Source: Flammeovirga sp. EKP202 (GTDB lineage: Bacteria; Bacteroidota; Bacteroidia; Cytophagales; Flammeovirgaceae). From it: a stretch of 59,476 nt of DNA. A program made the position numbers and the translations under genes. The stretch is taken from assembly GCF_014534745.1 (NCBI RefSeq), contig NZ_JACVVP010000047.1, positions 1-59,476 on the forward strand, given 5' to 3'. The notes under the pieces were generated by a model. That model did not search any database. It was not told where the DNA came from and was given only the letters and a program-made list of their open reading frames with translations. This document shows positions 48,075-56,256 of this stretch, piece by piece (the first letter of the stretch is position 1; every line of letters begins with the position of its first letter).

Positions 48075-50990
48075 ATGAGATTACTTTTTTATTTTTTCAT
48101 CTATTTTTTGATAAACTTTTCAGTAAGTGCTCAAAATTTAGTTTCGAACCAATTTCATTCTTCGGCATTCCCTTTAATAGAAAAAGGAAAAGTGCCTCAA
48201 ATTCTTTTTGATAAAGAAGATCATCAAGCAATTCATACGGCCCTCAATCATTTTAGAGAAGACTATAATTTAGTGAGTGGAAAGCAACCTATATCGACAT
48301 CTTCAAAACAGCTTAAGGGAAATATTATTATTGTGGGTTCCCTAGAGAAAAGTAGTATCCTTTCAGACTTAGCTACTCAACAATTGATTGATACAGTTGG
48401 TATGACCAAGGCATGGGAAAAATACAGCTATCAAGTAATCGCAAACCCTTGGGATAGTAAGAAGAAAGCATTGGTGATTTTGGGAAGTGATCGAAGAGGA
48501 ACCGCTTATGGAATTTATGAGTTATCAAAACAAATGGGAGTTTCTCCTTGGTATTGGTGGGCGGATGTTCCTGTCGAAAGAAAGAAATCATTGTACCTTA
48601 CTCATGAAGTTTTCAAAAGCAAATCACCGGATGTGAAGTATAGGGGAATTTTCATTAATGATGAAGATTGGGGATTGCATCCGTGGAGTGCTAAAAATTT
48701 TGAAAAGGAGTTGGGTGATATTGGCCCTAAAACTTATGCGAAAGTATGTGAGCTGTTAATGCGATTGAAAGCCAATTACCTCTGGCCTGCAATGCATGAG
48801 TGTACCGGTGCCTTTAATAAATATACCGACAATAAAGTAGTGGCTGATCAATACGGTATTGTAATGGGGTCTTCACATTGTGAACCTGTCTTATTTAATA
48901 ACGCTACAGAATGGGATAAAAAGACCATGGGAGAGTGGAATTATGCCACCAACCGAAAAGGAATTTGTAAGATATTGGACCAAAGAGTTTCGGAAAATGC
49001 ACCTTATGAAAATCTGTACACAATTGGTATCAGAGGTATTCATGATCATGCTATGGAAGGAGGTTTTTCAGTGGAAAGAAAAATTGAATTAGTAGAAGAA
49101 GCGATTCAAGATCAAAGAACAATTTTGGAGAAACATACAGGAAAATCAGCAGAAGAAGTTCCTCAGATATTTGTGCCTTATGCCGAAGTGCTTCACCTCT
49201 ATAATAATGGATTGAAAGTACCAGATGACATTACGCTGATGTGGGTGGATGACAACTATGGTTATATCCGTAGATTGAGTGACCCTTTAGAGCAAAAAAG
49301 GTCTGGAGGAAGTGGTGTCTATTATCATATCGCTTACTTAGGAAATCCACATGAATACACTTGGTTGAGTACTACCAATCCCGCATTGATTTATCAAGAA
49401 ATGAAAAAAGCGTATGATTATAAAGCGGATAGAGTATGGATGGTGAATGTAGGTGATATCAAACCAACGGAATACAACACGCAGTTTTTCCTTGATTTAG
49501 CTTGGGATGTCAACTCCATACAAAGAGAGACGGTTTTTGATCATATGTACCAATGGTATCAAGATATTTTTGGGGATGAATTAGGAAAACAATGTGCCGA
49601 CTTGATGTATGATTATTACCAAATCAATTTTACGAGAAAACCTGAATTTATGGGTTGGGGAGAAGAGTTTTCAAGTTCAAGATGGAGAGAAAGAATTGAA
49701 GATGCCGATATCAGTTTTATCAATTATAGAGAAGCAGAATCAAGACTTTCTGAATTTAAAGCCTTAAGTCATCGTGCCAATAAGCTGAGAAGTTTAATGC
49801 CGGGAAAAGATCATGAAGCCTTTTTTGAGTTGGTTTATTATCCTGTACGTGGAGCACATTTTATGAATCATAAATTACTTTTAGCCCATAAAAACAGATG
49901 GTATGCTTCTTTACAGCATTCGGGGACAAATGAACTGATAGCAGAAGTCAAAGCCTATCACGATAGCACAAAATGGCTAACAGATGAATATGGAGCACTA
50001 TTAGATGGAAAATGGAAAGGGATTATCTCAGAGATTCAATCTCAGGGAGCAACTTTTGCGAAGCTACCTCCAACAACTAAAATTGATATTCCTCAGAAGG
50101 CAGGGTTAGGAGTAATGGTAGAAGAGAATGAACCTTCCATCGGAATAAATAATCTTTTGTGCCTGCCTGCATTTACCTCACATTATCAAGAAACTTATTA
50201 TATCGATGTTTTTAATAAAGGAAATACACCTCTAAAGTGGTCTGCTGAAGTAAGTGAAGATTGGATTCATCTGAGTAAAGCTTCAGGAACTACGGCGGTA
50301 GAGGAACGTATTTTAGTGAAGGTAGATTGGACTAAACTAAAATCTAATTCAACGGGAAGTATTCGTATCACAAGCGGAGAGGAAGAGGAAATTATTTATG
50401 TAAAGGCATTTGATACTAAAATTGATGAGGACAGCCTTCAAGGTGTATTTGTTGAGAAAAATGGTGTGATTTCGATTCCATTGGAGAAATACCATCATAA
50501 AGTAAATAAGGAAGATATCAATTGGGTAGTCAATCAAGGACTAGGAATGACAGGAGCGTCATTGACCATTGATAATAATCACGCTAAAACCGCTGGTCAT
50601 TGGGCTAGAAATGATAAATACGCTCATGTGGAGTACGAATTCTACACGTTCAATTCATGCCGATTTGACATCTCAACTTACGTATTACCGACTTACCCTA
50701 TTAATGGTTTCCAATTGCATCGATTTGCTATTTCTGTAGATGATGAATCCCCAAAAACTATTTATGTAGGAGCAGAAATTGACAGTGATCGATGGAGAAA
50801 TAATGTAAGGAGAAATTCATCTATTCACACTTCCTCTCACTATATCACAAAGCCAGGAAAACATACATTGAAGATTTACTATTTAGATCCGGGAGTGGTG
50901 CTAGATAAAGCGGTCATGGATTTTGGAGGTTTGAAGAAGTCGTATTTGGGACCTAGAGAGACAAGGTTGGGTGATTTAAATATAAAATAA
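48075..50990 (+). CDS. GH115 alpha-1,2-glucuronidase
   Basis: 971 residues with a signal peptide ending SVSAQ. GH115 signatures include VKYRGIFINDEDWGLHPW (near residue 190), RLKANYLWPAMHECTGAF, IGIRGIHDHAMEGGF, TLMWVDDNYGYIRR and MVNVGDIKPTEYNTQFFLD. The first domain (about 30-170) is the family's N-terminal alpha/beta module. The C-terminal beta domain (about 800-965) completes the usual length. The enzyme removes glucuronic or 4-O-methyl-glucuronic acid from xylan. No other xylan genes or SusC/SusD pair are in the window, so it stands outside a typical polysaccharide locus. The protein is exported or periplasmic. Confidence 0.92.
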   Translation: MRLLFYFFIYFLINFSVSAQNLVSNQFHSSAFPLIEKGKVPQILFDKEDHQAIHTALNHFREDYNLVSGKQPISTSSKQLKGNIIIVGSLEKSSILSDLATQQLIDTVGMTKAWEKYSYQVIANPWDSKKKALVILGSDRRGTAYGIYELSKQMGVSPWYWWADVPVERKKSLYLTHEVFKSKSPDVKYRGIFINDEDWGLHPWSAKNFEKELGDIGPKTYAKVCELLMRLKANYLWPAMHECTGAFNKYTDNKVVADQYGIVMGSSHCEPVLFNNATEWDKKTMGEWNYATNRKGICKILDQRVSENAPYENLYTIGIRGIHDHAMEGGFSVERKIELVEEAIQDQRTILEKHTGKSAEEVPQIFVPYAEVLHLYNNGLKVPDDITLMWVDDNYGYIRRLSDPLEQKRSGGSGVYYHIAYLGNPHEYTWLSTTNPALIYQEMKKAYDYKADRVWMVNVGDIKPTEYNTQFFLDLAWDVNSIQRETVFDHMYQWYQDIFGDELGKQCADLMYDYYQINFTRKPEFMGWGEEFSSSRWRERIEDADISFINYREAESRLSEFKALSHRANKLRSLMPGKDHEAFFELVYYPVRGAHFMNHKLLLAHKNRWYASLQHSGTNELIAEVKAYHDSTKWLTDEYGALLDGKWKGIISEIQSQGATFAKLPPTTKIDIPQKAGLGVMVEENEPSIGINNLLCLPAFTSHYQETYYIDVFNKGNTPLKWSAEVSEDWIHLSKASGTTAVEERILVKVDWTKLKSNSTGSIRITSGEEEEIIYVKAFDTKIDEDSLQGVFVEKNGVISIPLEKYHHKVNKEDINWVVNQGLGMTGASLTIDNNHAKTAGHWARNDKYAHVEYEFYTFNSCRFDISTYVLPTYPINGFQLHRFAISVDDESPKTIYVGAEIDSDRWRNNVRRNSSIHTSSHYITKPGKHTLKIYYLDPGVVLDKAVMDFGGLKKSYLGPRETRLGDLNIK

Positions 50991-51013
50991 TAGTTGGTTG
51001 ATTCTTTACGAAG

Positions 51014-51048
51014 ATAGAGGCTGTCCTTATTTTGAACAGCCTCTTATT
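51014..51048. terminator. Bidirectional terminator
   Basis: AGAGGCTGT pairs with ACAGCCTCT around an 11-nt loop, then a T-rich run. It separates the convergent GH115 and barrel-protein genes. Confidence 0.85.
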
Positions 51049-51054
51049 TTATTT

Positions 51055-51840
51055 TTAGAATTGCATATTCAACCCTCCATAAACTTGGAAAGTAGGTTGA
51101 CCTGCACCTTCTACTAAAATACTTGGTTGTGGTTCAACAAAGAAGTTTAAAACCGTTTTATCTAATTTCACAACTTTACCTACACCTAAACCAAGTGGAA
51201 CAGCGTAGTTGCCAGTTTCCATATCAAAAGTCATGATAGGTGCACCTCTGAAATACAATCCTTTTCCTAATTGCCAGAAGTAGAAAGGTTGTATAGCTAA
51301 TAAGTTCACACCATCACGGCTAGGATCACCACCGATGTCTGTTCTCCAAGTTAATAGTCCACCATATTGAAATTTAGGGCTTGCAATCGCATAAACAACA
51401 GCAGCAGCACCTAAAGTGTTTTTTCCACTTCCCAATGCGGCATCACTTGCAGTATTGAAACTTGCTGAAGGACCAAATCCAAAAGTGATTTTTGGTTTCA
51501 TTACACCTAAGTAGAAAGCCGTTAAATCAATATCACCTAGACCTGACTTACTGAAATTAGTGGTTTCATTATTGATAAATCGAGTTTCCAGAGGAGCCGA
51601 TACCCTCCATAATACACGACCTGTAGGCATGGCAAAACGCATCCAAGTAGTATTAGCAGACCCACCAGTATTTTCGTTTAATGCTGGACGGGCATAATGT
51701 TGAATATTGAAAGCAACTAAATCAGCTAAAGGATTATTGGCTTTTGCTAATTCTTCTGCTGAAGGTCCTTTTTTATCCTGAGCATATAAGGACGTTAAAC
51801 TTAAAAGTAAAATAGCAATTGAAGTGATGAACTTTTTCAT
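51055..51840 (-). CDS. Outer-membrane beta-barrel protein, neuromedin U/phenol-MetA-like
   Basis: 261 residues. The signal peptide (1-21, ending SLYAQ) is followed by AEELAKANNPLADLVAFNIQ, typical of proteins annotated as neuromedin U or MetA-pathway outer-membrane family. The rest is alternating beta strands (DIDLTAFYLGVMKPKITFGF, YFWQLGKGLYFRGAP) ending in a terminal aromatic residue (GGLNMQF), as outer-membrane barrels do. Likely a small channel or barrel; the substrate is unknown. Last of three minus-strand genes that share one promoter architecture. Each has its own promoter. Confidence 0.75.
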   Translation of the reverse strand: MKKFITSIAILLLSLTSLYAQDKKGPSAEELAKANNPLADLVAFNIQHYARPALNENTGGSANTTWMRFAMPTGRVLWRVSAPLETRFINNETTNFSKSGLGDIDLTAFYLGVMKPKITFGFGPSASFNTASDAALGSGKNTLGAAAVVYAIASPKFQYGGLLTWRTDIGGDPSRDGVNLLAIQPFYFWQLGKGLYFRGAPIMTFDMETGNYAVPLGLGVGKVVKLDKTVLNFFVEPQPSILVEGAGQPTFQVYGGLNMQF

Positions 51841-51850
51841 TTTTTTAGAA

Positions 51851-51963
51851 TTTAGATTGATAAATGAGATTGTTTAATTATCTATTACAAAGGTGGTTAT
51901 ATCTCCGTTTCTATCCTTTAGGGAAAGGTTAGATCTAAAAAATTAGGGTTTCCCTTAGTTTTT
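51851..51963. repeat. 113-bp intergenic repeat, copy 1
   Basis: Matches 53705-53817 at 112 of 113 positions by eye (the one difference is G at 51907, T at 53761). It covers the start-proximal leader, the -7 box and the operator of the barrel gene. Confidence 0.95.
51888..51959 (-). promoter_or_regulatory. Shared promoter/operator, copy 1
   Basis: On the minus strand the -7 box is CACCTTTG (51888-51895, seven of eight to TAnnTTTG). A 23-bp conserved block (51937-51959) contains CTAAGGGAAACCCTAA. A second AGGGAAA box lies between them near 51919-51926. No TTG is found at -33, which fits a promoter needing an activator. The block starts 97 bp before the start codon, as in copy 2. Confidence 0.7.
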
Positions 51964-51983
51964 AAATCGATAGTATTGAACGT

Positions 51984-52006
51984 AAAAAAGCCCTCCGAAG
52001 AGGGCT
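51984..52006 (-). terminator. Terminator of the beta-propeller gene
   Basis: AGCCCTC-CGAA-GAGGGCT hairpin followed on the minus strand by TTTTT. The same hairpin is at 53838-53860. Confidence 0.9.
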
Positions 52007-52062
52007 CAAAAGCATAGTCTACGAATGATCGTAGTTCTCTCTAAAAATTGATATGAAAATTA

Positions 52063-53694
52063 TTATTTTTCAAAATTAATACGTTTGGCACTGAAGAATC
52101 CACCAAGGATTAAATCCCCATCTTCAAGGAAGTACCCGATACCACCCCAGTTGTTGTAGTAAGCACTTTCTGTTGGCATTTTCCAACGACCTACCATTTC
52201 ACCAGTGTTCCAATCCAAACCAGTGTATTCGTAGTTCAAGCCTACCTTGTTGGCAAAGTAAATGACATTCGATTTGGCAGATACGTGAGGCACCATTGTG
52301 TCCGTATTATCAATCGTCATATTAGTCCATGACTTCTCGAATTTGTTTTCCTCTGTATTCCAAACAAACTGTTGGATACCTCTTGGTGCATGACGAGTGA
52401 CACCTGATGTCATCGCATTACCAAAAATATCTCCTCTAGTTTCTGAAGGTTCTGGGAATGTACAGTTAATTACTACAACTCTATTTCCCATCACAACAGG
52501 AGAAGGTTCGATAGTAAGATCACTGACATCTACTCTGATTTGATCCGCAATTCTACGTGATTTTGTTCCTTCTTTTTGTTTAAAGTTGGAAGGGATCTGA
52601 TCTCGCCAGAAAGCGACTAGTTTTGTTCCGTTTTCATCAGCATCAGCGATAAGAACCAATTTGTCTTCATCACCACCGAAGCCCATCAAAGTAGGAGTTG
52701 TACCACTACCACGTGATAACGCACCCATCGCTACTGCTTTTTCACCGTCCATGGTATCATAAGGTGCTTTCCAGCCACCATCTTTTTCATCATAAGATAG
52801 TTTATCACCTGTCCATACTACCTTGTACATATTTTCAGAAGTCACCACGTAAATACCTGTTTCGTCGAAAGCGATACTGTTATCTACAATTTCACCAGGG
52901 AACGTGATATAACCTTTTAGATCTAAATCACGAGAATATAAACCTACCATTCCTGGAGCGGCAACCGCCAAGTGTCCATCGTAAGTCATACCAAAACCAA
53001 CGGCTCTTGTTACATTTTTTGCAAGATCAGCAGGAAGGCCGTCAGTGATATTGGCTGTTTTTACCAATTGCTGAGGTGCATTTACATTATTATTATCAGT
53101 TGATTTCATAATGTTTACACCGCTATACATGGAGTAGTGGTAGCCCTCATTATCAAACAAGTTATATACACCATTGGCTACTGTTTTAAAGGTAAAACCA
53201 AGCTCTGCCATACTTTTTGATTCTGCTAAAATGGCTTTATCATCATGAGCAAAACGTGCTTTGTCCATACGATCAACTACTTCCATTATTTCATCTGGAT
53301 TAGCACCATCTAAACCTGGGTAAGGTAAGAAAGAAACCTGCTCGAACTGATCGCCAGTAGCAAGCACTTTTCTTACTCCATTTACACCACTAATCATGAT
53401 AATTCTATCTTTACCGATATGTTTCGTAGTAGGATTAGAGTTGAAAACGGCAGGAATAGTTTTAACTTGATCTTTATTTAATTGCATACTAAATGCTGGA
53501 CCTGCAATAGGTGATACATCCGTTTGTGCTGGGTTATGATGTGAGGTAGGATAAACACTTTCAGTTAACCAAGGGTTCGTTTGTGGTAAAGCATTCATCT
53601 TACTATTGGGGTGATCTGTTTGTGCTAATGCCTGAAAACTAGATGCTACCATAAGACTTGCAATTACCGCTTTTTTTGAATTTAAATTAATCAT
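52063..53694 (-). CDS. Exported predicted beta-propeller protein of unknown function
   Basis: 543 residues with a signal peptide (1-25, ending QALAQ). From about residue 90 it shows repeated short beta segments of the propeller type: IGKDRIIMISGVNGVRKVLA, GMTYDGHLAVAAPGMVGLYS, IAFDETGIYVVTSENMYKVV and FVWNTEENKFEKSW. The last blade-like part ends GGIGYFLEDGDLILGGFFSA. No catalytic motif is recognised. It lies between the barrel and DUF1254 genes and shares their promoter motif, so the three products probably act together in the periplasm or at the outer membrane. The fold assignment is an inference. Confidence 0.65.
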   Translation of the reverse strand: MINLNSKKAVIASLMVASSFQALAQTDHPNSKMNALPQTNPWLTESVYPTSHHNPAQTDVSPIAGPAFSMQLNKDQVKTIPAVFNSNPTTKHIGKDRIIMISGVNGVRKVLATGDQFEQVSFLPYPGLDGANPDEIMEVVDRMDKARFAHDDKAILAESKSMAELGFTFKTVANGVYNLFDNEGYHYSMYSGVNIMKSTDNNNVNAPQQLVKTANITDGLPADLAKNVTRAVGFGMTYDGHLAVAAPGMVGLYSRDLDLKGYITFPGEIVDNSIAFDETGIYVVTSENMYKVVWTGDKLSYDEKDGGWKAPYDTMDGEKAVAMGALSRGSGTTPTLMGFGGDEDKLVLIADADENGTKLVAFWRDQIPSNFKQKEGTKSRRIADQIRVDVSDLTIEPSPVVMGNRVVVINCTFPEPSETRGDIFGNAMTSGVTRHAPRGIQQFVWNTEENKFEKSWTNMTIDNTDTMVPHVSAKSNVIYFANKVGLNYEYTGLDWNTGEMVGRWKMPTESAYYNNWGGIGYFLEDGDLILGGFFSAKRINFEK

Positions 53695-53704
53695 TTTCTT
53701 ATTG

Positions 53705-53817
53705 TTTAGATTGATAAATGAGATTGTTTAATTATCTATTACAAAGGTGGTTATATCTCCTTTTCTATCCTTTAGGGAAAGGTTAGATCTAAAAAATTAG
53801 GGTTTCCCTTAGTTTTT
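53705..53817. repeat. 113-bp intergenic repeat, copy 2
   Basis: The partner of 51851-51963, one mismatch. The similarity drops sharply on both sides, then resumes at the terminator hairpin. Confidence 0.95.
53742..53813 (-). promoter_or_regulatory. Shared promoter/operator, copy 2
   Basis: -7 box CACCTTTG (53742-53749), conserved 23-bp block at 53791-53813 with CTAAGGGAAACCCTAA, 97 bp before the beta-propeller start codon. No TTG at -33. Confidence 0.7.
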
Positions 53818-53837
53818 GATATTTAAAATTTTGGCAC

Positions 53838-53860
53838 AAAAAAGCCCTCCGAAGAGGGCT
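53838..53860 (-). terminator. Terminator of the DUF1254 gene
   Basis: AGCCCTC-CGAA-GAGGGCT hairpin followed by a T-run on the minus strand; the same hairpin as at 51984-52006. Confidence 0.9.
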
Positions 53861-53896
53861 TAATAGCATCATGAAATTTAGGTGTATTTTATATTT

Positions 53897-55381
53897 TTAA
53901 TATGACTTTTTCTCAATATCAGGCAGTATCCAAGTACGGTCTACAACTTCTTTTCCAGGAGAATAGAATCTGAAGTAAGGGAACCACGCACGACCTTCTT
54001 CTGTCTGAATCCAATTGCTTTCAAATCCTTTTGGAGCTTTTGGACCAAAGTAAAGGTCAATAGAACCGTTCATATTTACTTTTAAATGCTGTCTTGAAGA
54101 TAGATCTGCTTTTTGCATTTCATTTTGTAGAAGTGTACGGGTGTTGACTTCATAGAGAGTGATGGACCAAAAGGCCTTTGCAGGAGGGTTACTAGGTAGG
54201 CGTAAACGATAATTCTGGCCACCGTCTAACCAATCTCCATCTGCATCTTTGTAAGAGGTAAGATAAACCTGTCCAAATCCTCCATTTTTCATGCCATGCA
54301 TAGCGATATCATTGGTTACAGCTTCATAAAACCAAGCGGCTCTTCCATCTAGTGCATCGCTATTTTCTCTTCTTTGATCTGGAGGTGAAGTTGTTGCAAT
54401 TTCCCAAGCCGAACCTTCAGAATAAAAAGCATCTACTAACCTGTCGGTTCCATCAAAATCGATGGCTTTTGTCATTGCTTCTCCTACATAGGCAGCTTCG
54501 GTTAGAATTTCTTTTTGATAAAGTGATGGATTAAAATCTTTTCCTCTTTCTATGCCTAGAGGTTTCAGCATAGCCATAAAGAAACGATCTCTTTCATGAA
54601 TAGGACCATTATTATTAATACCTTCTGCAAGGCGTTCAAAATATTCTAAGCCTCTAGGAGCGGCCGCCATCCAAGGTTTTTCATTCGTTTCAATATATCC
54701 TCTAGGGTGTGGATTTTCACGTTCTGAATAAGGGTAGATGTTATAATTGTCCAAAACCTTCATTCGTTCTGCTTTATCAGGTGACATTAATCGAAGACCT
54801 GTCATCACGGAATTGGTATTTGATCGTACAATTTTATATTCTGATAAATCTCCTTCAGGAAGTTTTGTCTCTGGCCCTAAAATTAGAAACTTAGTAGCTT
54901 CAGTGAAACTAGCAAGCCCAATTTGCCACATATTTGACATTGATCCTCTTACTCCTCCTTCGGGAACTTCCATGATCCATGGGTCTTCATTGACTTCAAT
55001 AAATGTAAGAGCATATGGCGTTGTTGCATTATAAGTCAAACCACCAACTCTATCTTTATATGATTCATGTAATATGATCTGTCCATTTTCTAAACCTAGA
55101 TCGTGGTGAAAAGAATATTGCCATTGAAGAAATGAAACATAAGGTGTGGCCCAAATATAAGCTTGTGTAGCACGTTGGAAATCCATTTCGTTAAACAATA
55201 AATGAACAGTTTCATCTGTAGGATATCCATTTTCAAAGTCATGAGTAAAATGTAGTTCTCCAATTCTTGTTTCCAGACCTTTCGAAGGTTTCTCTATTTT
55301 CTTATCTGTTTTTTGTTGTACACTACAGCTTGAAAATAACAATGAGGCTAAAGCAACTTTGGTGAGAATATTATTTTTCAT
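53897..55381 (-). CDS. DUF1254/DUF1214 lipoprotein
   Basis: 494 residues. The signal ends at SLLFSSC, a likely lipid-anchored Cys19, though Phe at -3 is unusual. DUF1254 spans about 55-190 (FQRATQAYIWATPYVSFLQW, TTPYALTFIEVNEDPWIMEV). DUF1214 spans about 365-475 (YRLRLPSNPPAKAFWSITLY, DLYFGPKAPKGFESNWIQT, GRAWFPYFRFYSP). The paired domains form jelly-roll-like sheets in known structures. The enzyme role, if any, is unknown. It is first in the three-gene set and divergent from the response regulator, 224 bp apart. Confidence 0.88.
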   Translation of the reverse strand: MKNNILTKVALASLLFSSCSVQQKTDKKIEKPSKGLETRIGELHFTHDFENGYPTDETVHLLFNEMDFQRATQAYIWATPYVSFLQWQYSFHHDLGLENGQIILHESYKDRVGGLTYNATTPYALTFIEVNEDPWIMEVPEGGVRGSMSNMWQIGLASFTEATKFLILGPETKLPEGDLSEYKIVRSNTNSVMTGLRLMSPDKAERMKVLDNYNIYPYSERENPHPRGYIETNEKPWMAAAPRGLEYFERLAEGINNNGPIHERDRFFMAMLKPLGIERGKDFNPSLYQKEILTEAAYVGEAMTKAIDFDGTDRLVDAFYSEGSAWEIATTSPPDQRRENSDALDGRAAWFYEAVTNDIAMHGMKNGGFGQVYLTSYKDADGDWLDGGQNYRLRLPSNPPAKAFWSITLYEVNTRTLLQNEMQKADLSSRQHLKVNMNGSIDLYFGPKAPKGFESNWIQTEEGRAWFPYFRFYSPGKEVVDRTWILPDIEKKSY

Positions 55382-55443
55382 TTTCTAAAAATTTAGATTG
55401 ATAATGAGAATTTTTTAGAGTGTTCTTTAATTATTGAACATTA

Positions 55444-55516
55444 CAAAGCTACGGTGGTGGGGGTGCGAATACTATGGGGAATCTTTAGACTTTAAAAAAT
55501 TAGGGTTTCCCTTAGT
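55444..55516 (-). promoter_or_regulatory. Shared promoter/operator, copy 3
   Basis: -7 box TAGCTTTG (55444-55451, an exact TAnnTTTG). The 23-bp block at 55494-55516 is identical to copies 1 and 2. Its centre is about 57.5 bp from the -7 centre, against 56.5 in the other two. The DNA between differs greatly, except for a GGGGAA box near 55477-55482. It lies 113 bp before the DUF1254 start codon and 89 bp before the response-regulator start, so it may control both. Confidence 0.72.
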
Positions 55517-55605
55517 GAGACGAGATAGGAATGGAAGAGCCTTTTAGGAATTAAAATGATTTAATAGTATTTTGGGTAGAGTTGCTACTGATAAAAATAG
55601 AAAGT

Positions 55606-56253
55606 ATGATAAATGTATTTTTGGTAGATGATCACGAAATGATCAGAGTAGGTTTGAAGCAATATCTTGAAAAAACAACAGATGTTGAATGTGTTGGTGA
55701 AGCAGAAAATGGAGTAGACTGTTTGGAGAAGCTAAAAAAATTTCAACCTCACATTGTAGTCACTGATCTGAATATGCCAGAAATGGATGGAATTGAATTA
55801 GCGAAAGAGATTGTTAAAGGTTATCCTGGAGTTAAAGTGTTAGGGCTAACGATGATGGATGATCACCGATATGTGAAGCAATTTTTAGCTGAAGGTGCAA
55901 GCGGTTATTTATTGAAAGACTGTAAACAGGAAGAGTTATTATTGGCCATCCGAACAGTAAACTCAGGAGGAACGTTTTTTTCTCCCAAAGTAACCGAAAT
56001 AATCATTAATAGCATTCAAAAAACAAAACCACATGCGAAAAGAATGGTAACAGAAGTCAAACTTTCCAGAAGAGAAAAGGAAGTATTAGACTTGATTTTG
56101 AAAGAATATAGTAATTCAGAAATTGCTGAGGCCTTATTTGTAAGTATGAAAACTGTAGAAGCACACAAACGCAATCTGTTGGTGAAAACAGGAAGTAAGA
56201 ATATCGCAGGTTTGATTTTGTATGCGATAGGAGCCAACCTTACCGATTTTTAG
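55606..56253 (+). CDS. NarL/FixJ-type response regulator
   Basis: 215 residues from the ATG at 55606. An upstream TTG start would add 8 residues and is unlikely. Receiver domain (1-120) with acidic pair D8-D9, phospho-acceptor D54 (VVTDLNMPEMDG), T/S switch near 84 and Lys in YLLKD. A LuxR/GerE HTH follows (about 145-205: LSRREKEVLDLILKEYSNSE, EALFVSMKTVEAHKRN). It is convergent with the kinase gene, 3 bp between their stop codons. It is the obvious candidate for binding the near-palindrome repeated in the three promoters. Confidence 0.93.
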   Translation: MINVFLVDDHEMIRVGLKQYLEKTTDVECVGEAENGVDCLEKLKKFQPHIVVTDLNMPEMDGIELAKEIVKGYPGVKVLGLTMMDDHRYVKQFLAEGASGYLLKDCKQEELLLAIRTVNSGGTFFSPKVTEIIINSIQKTKPHAKRMVTEVKLSRREKEVLDLILKEYSNSEIAEALFVSMKTVEAHKRNLLVKTGSKNIAGLILYAIGANLTDF

Positions 56254-56256
56254 GGT

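Noticed and set aside
51937-51959. TTAGGGTTTCCCTTAG block as a terminator stem
   Set aside because: The palindrome is short with a 3-nt centre, lies upstream of the -7 boxes, and a true terminator hairpin exists separately just beyond it. An operator fits better.
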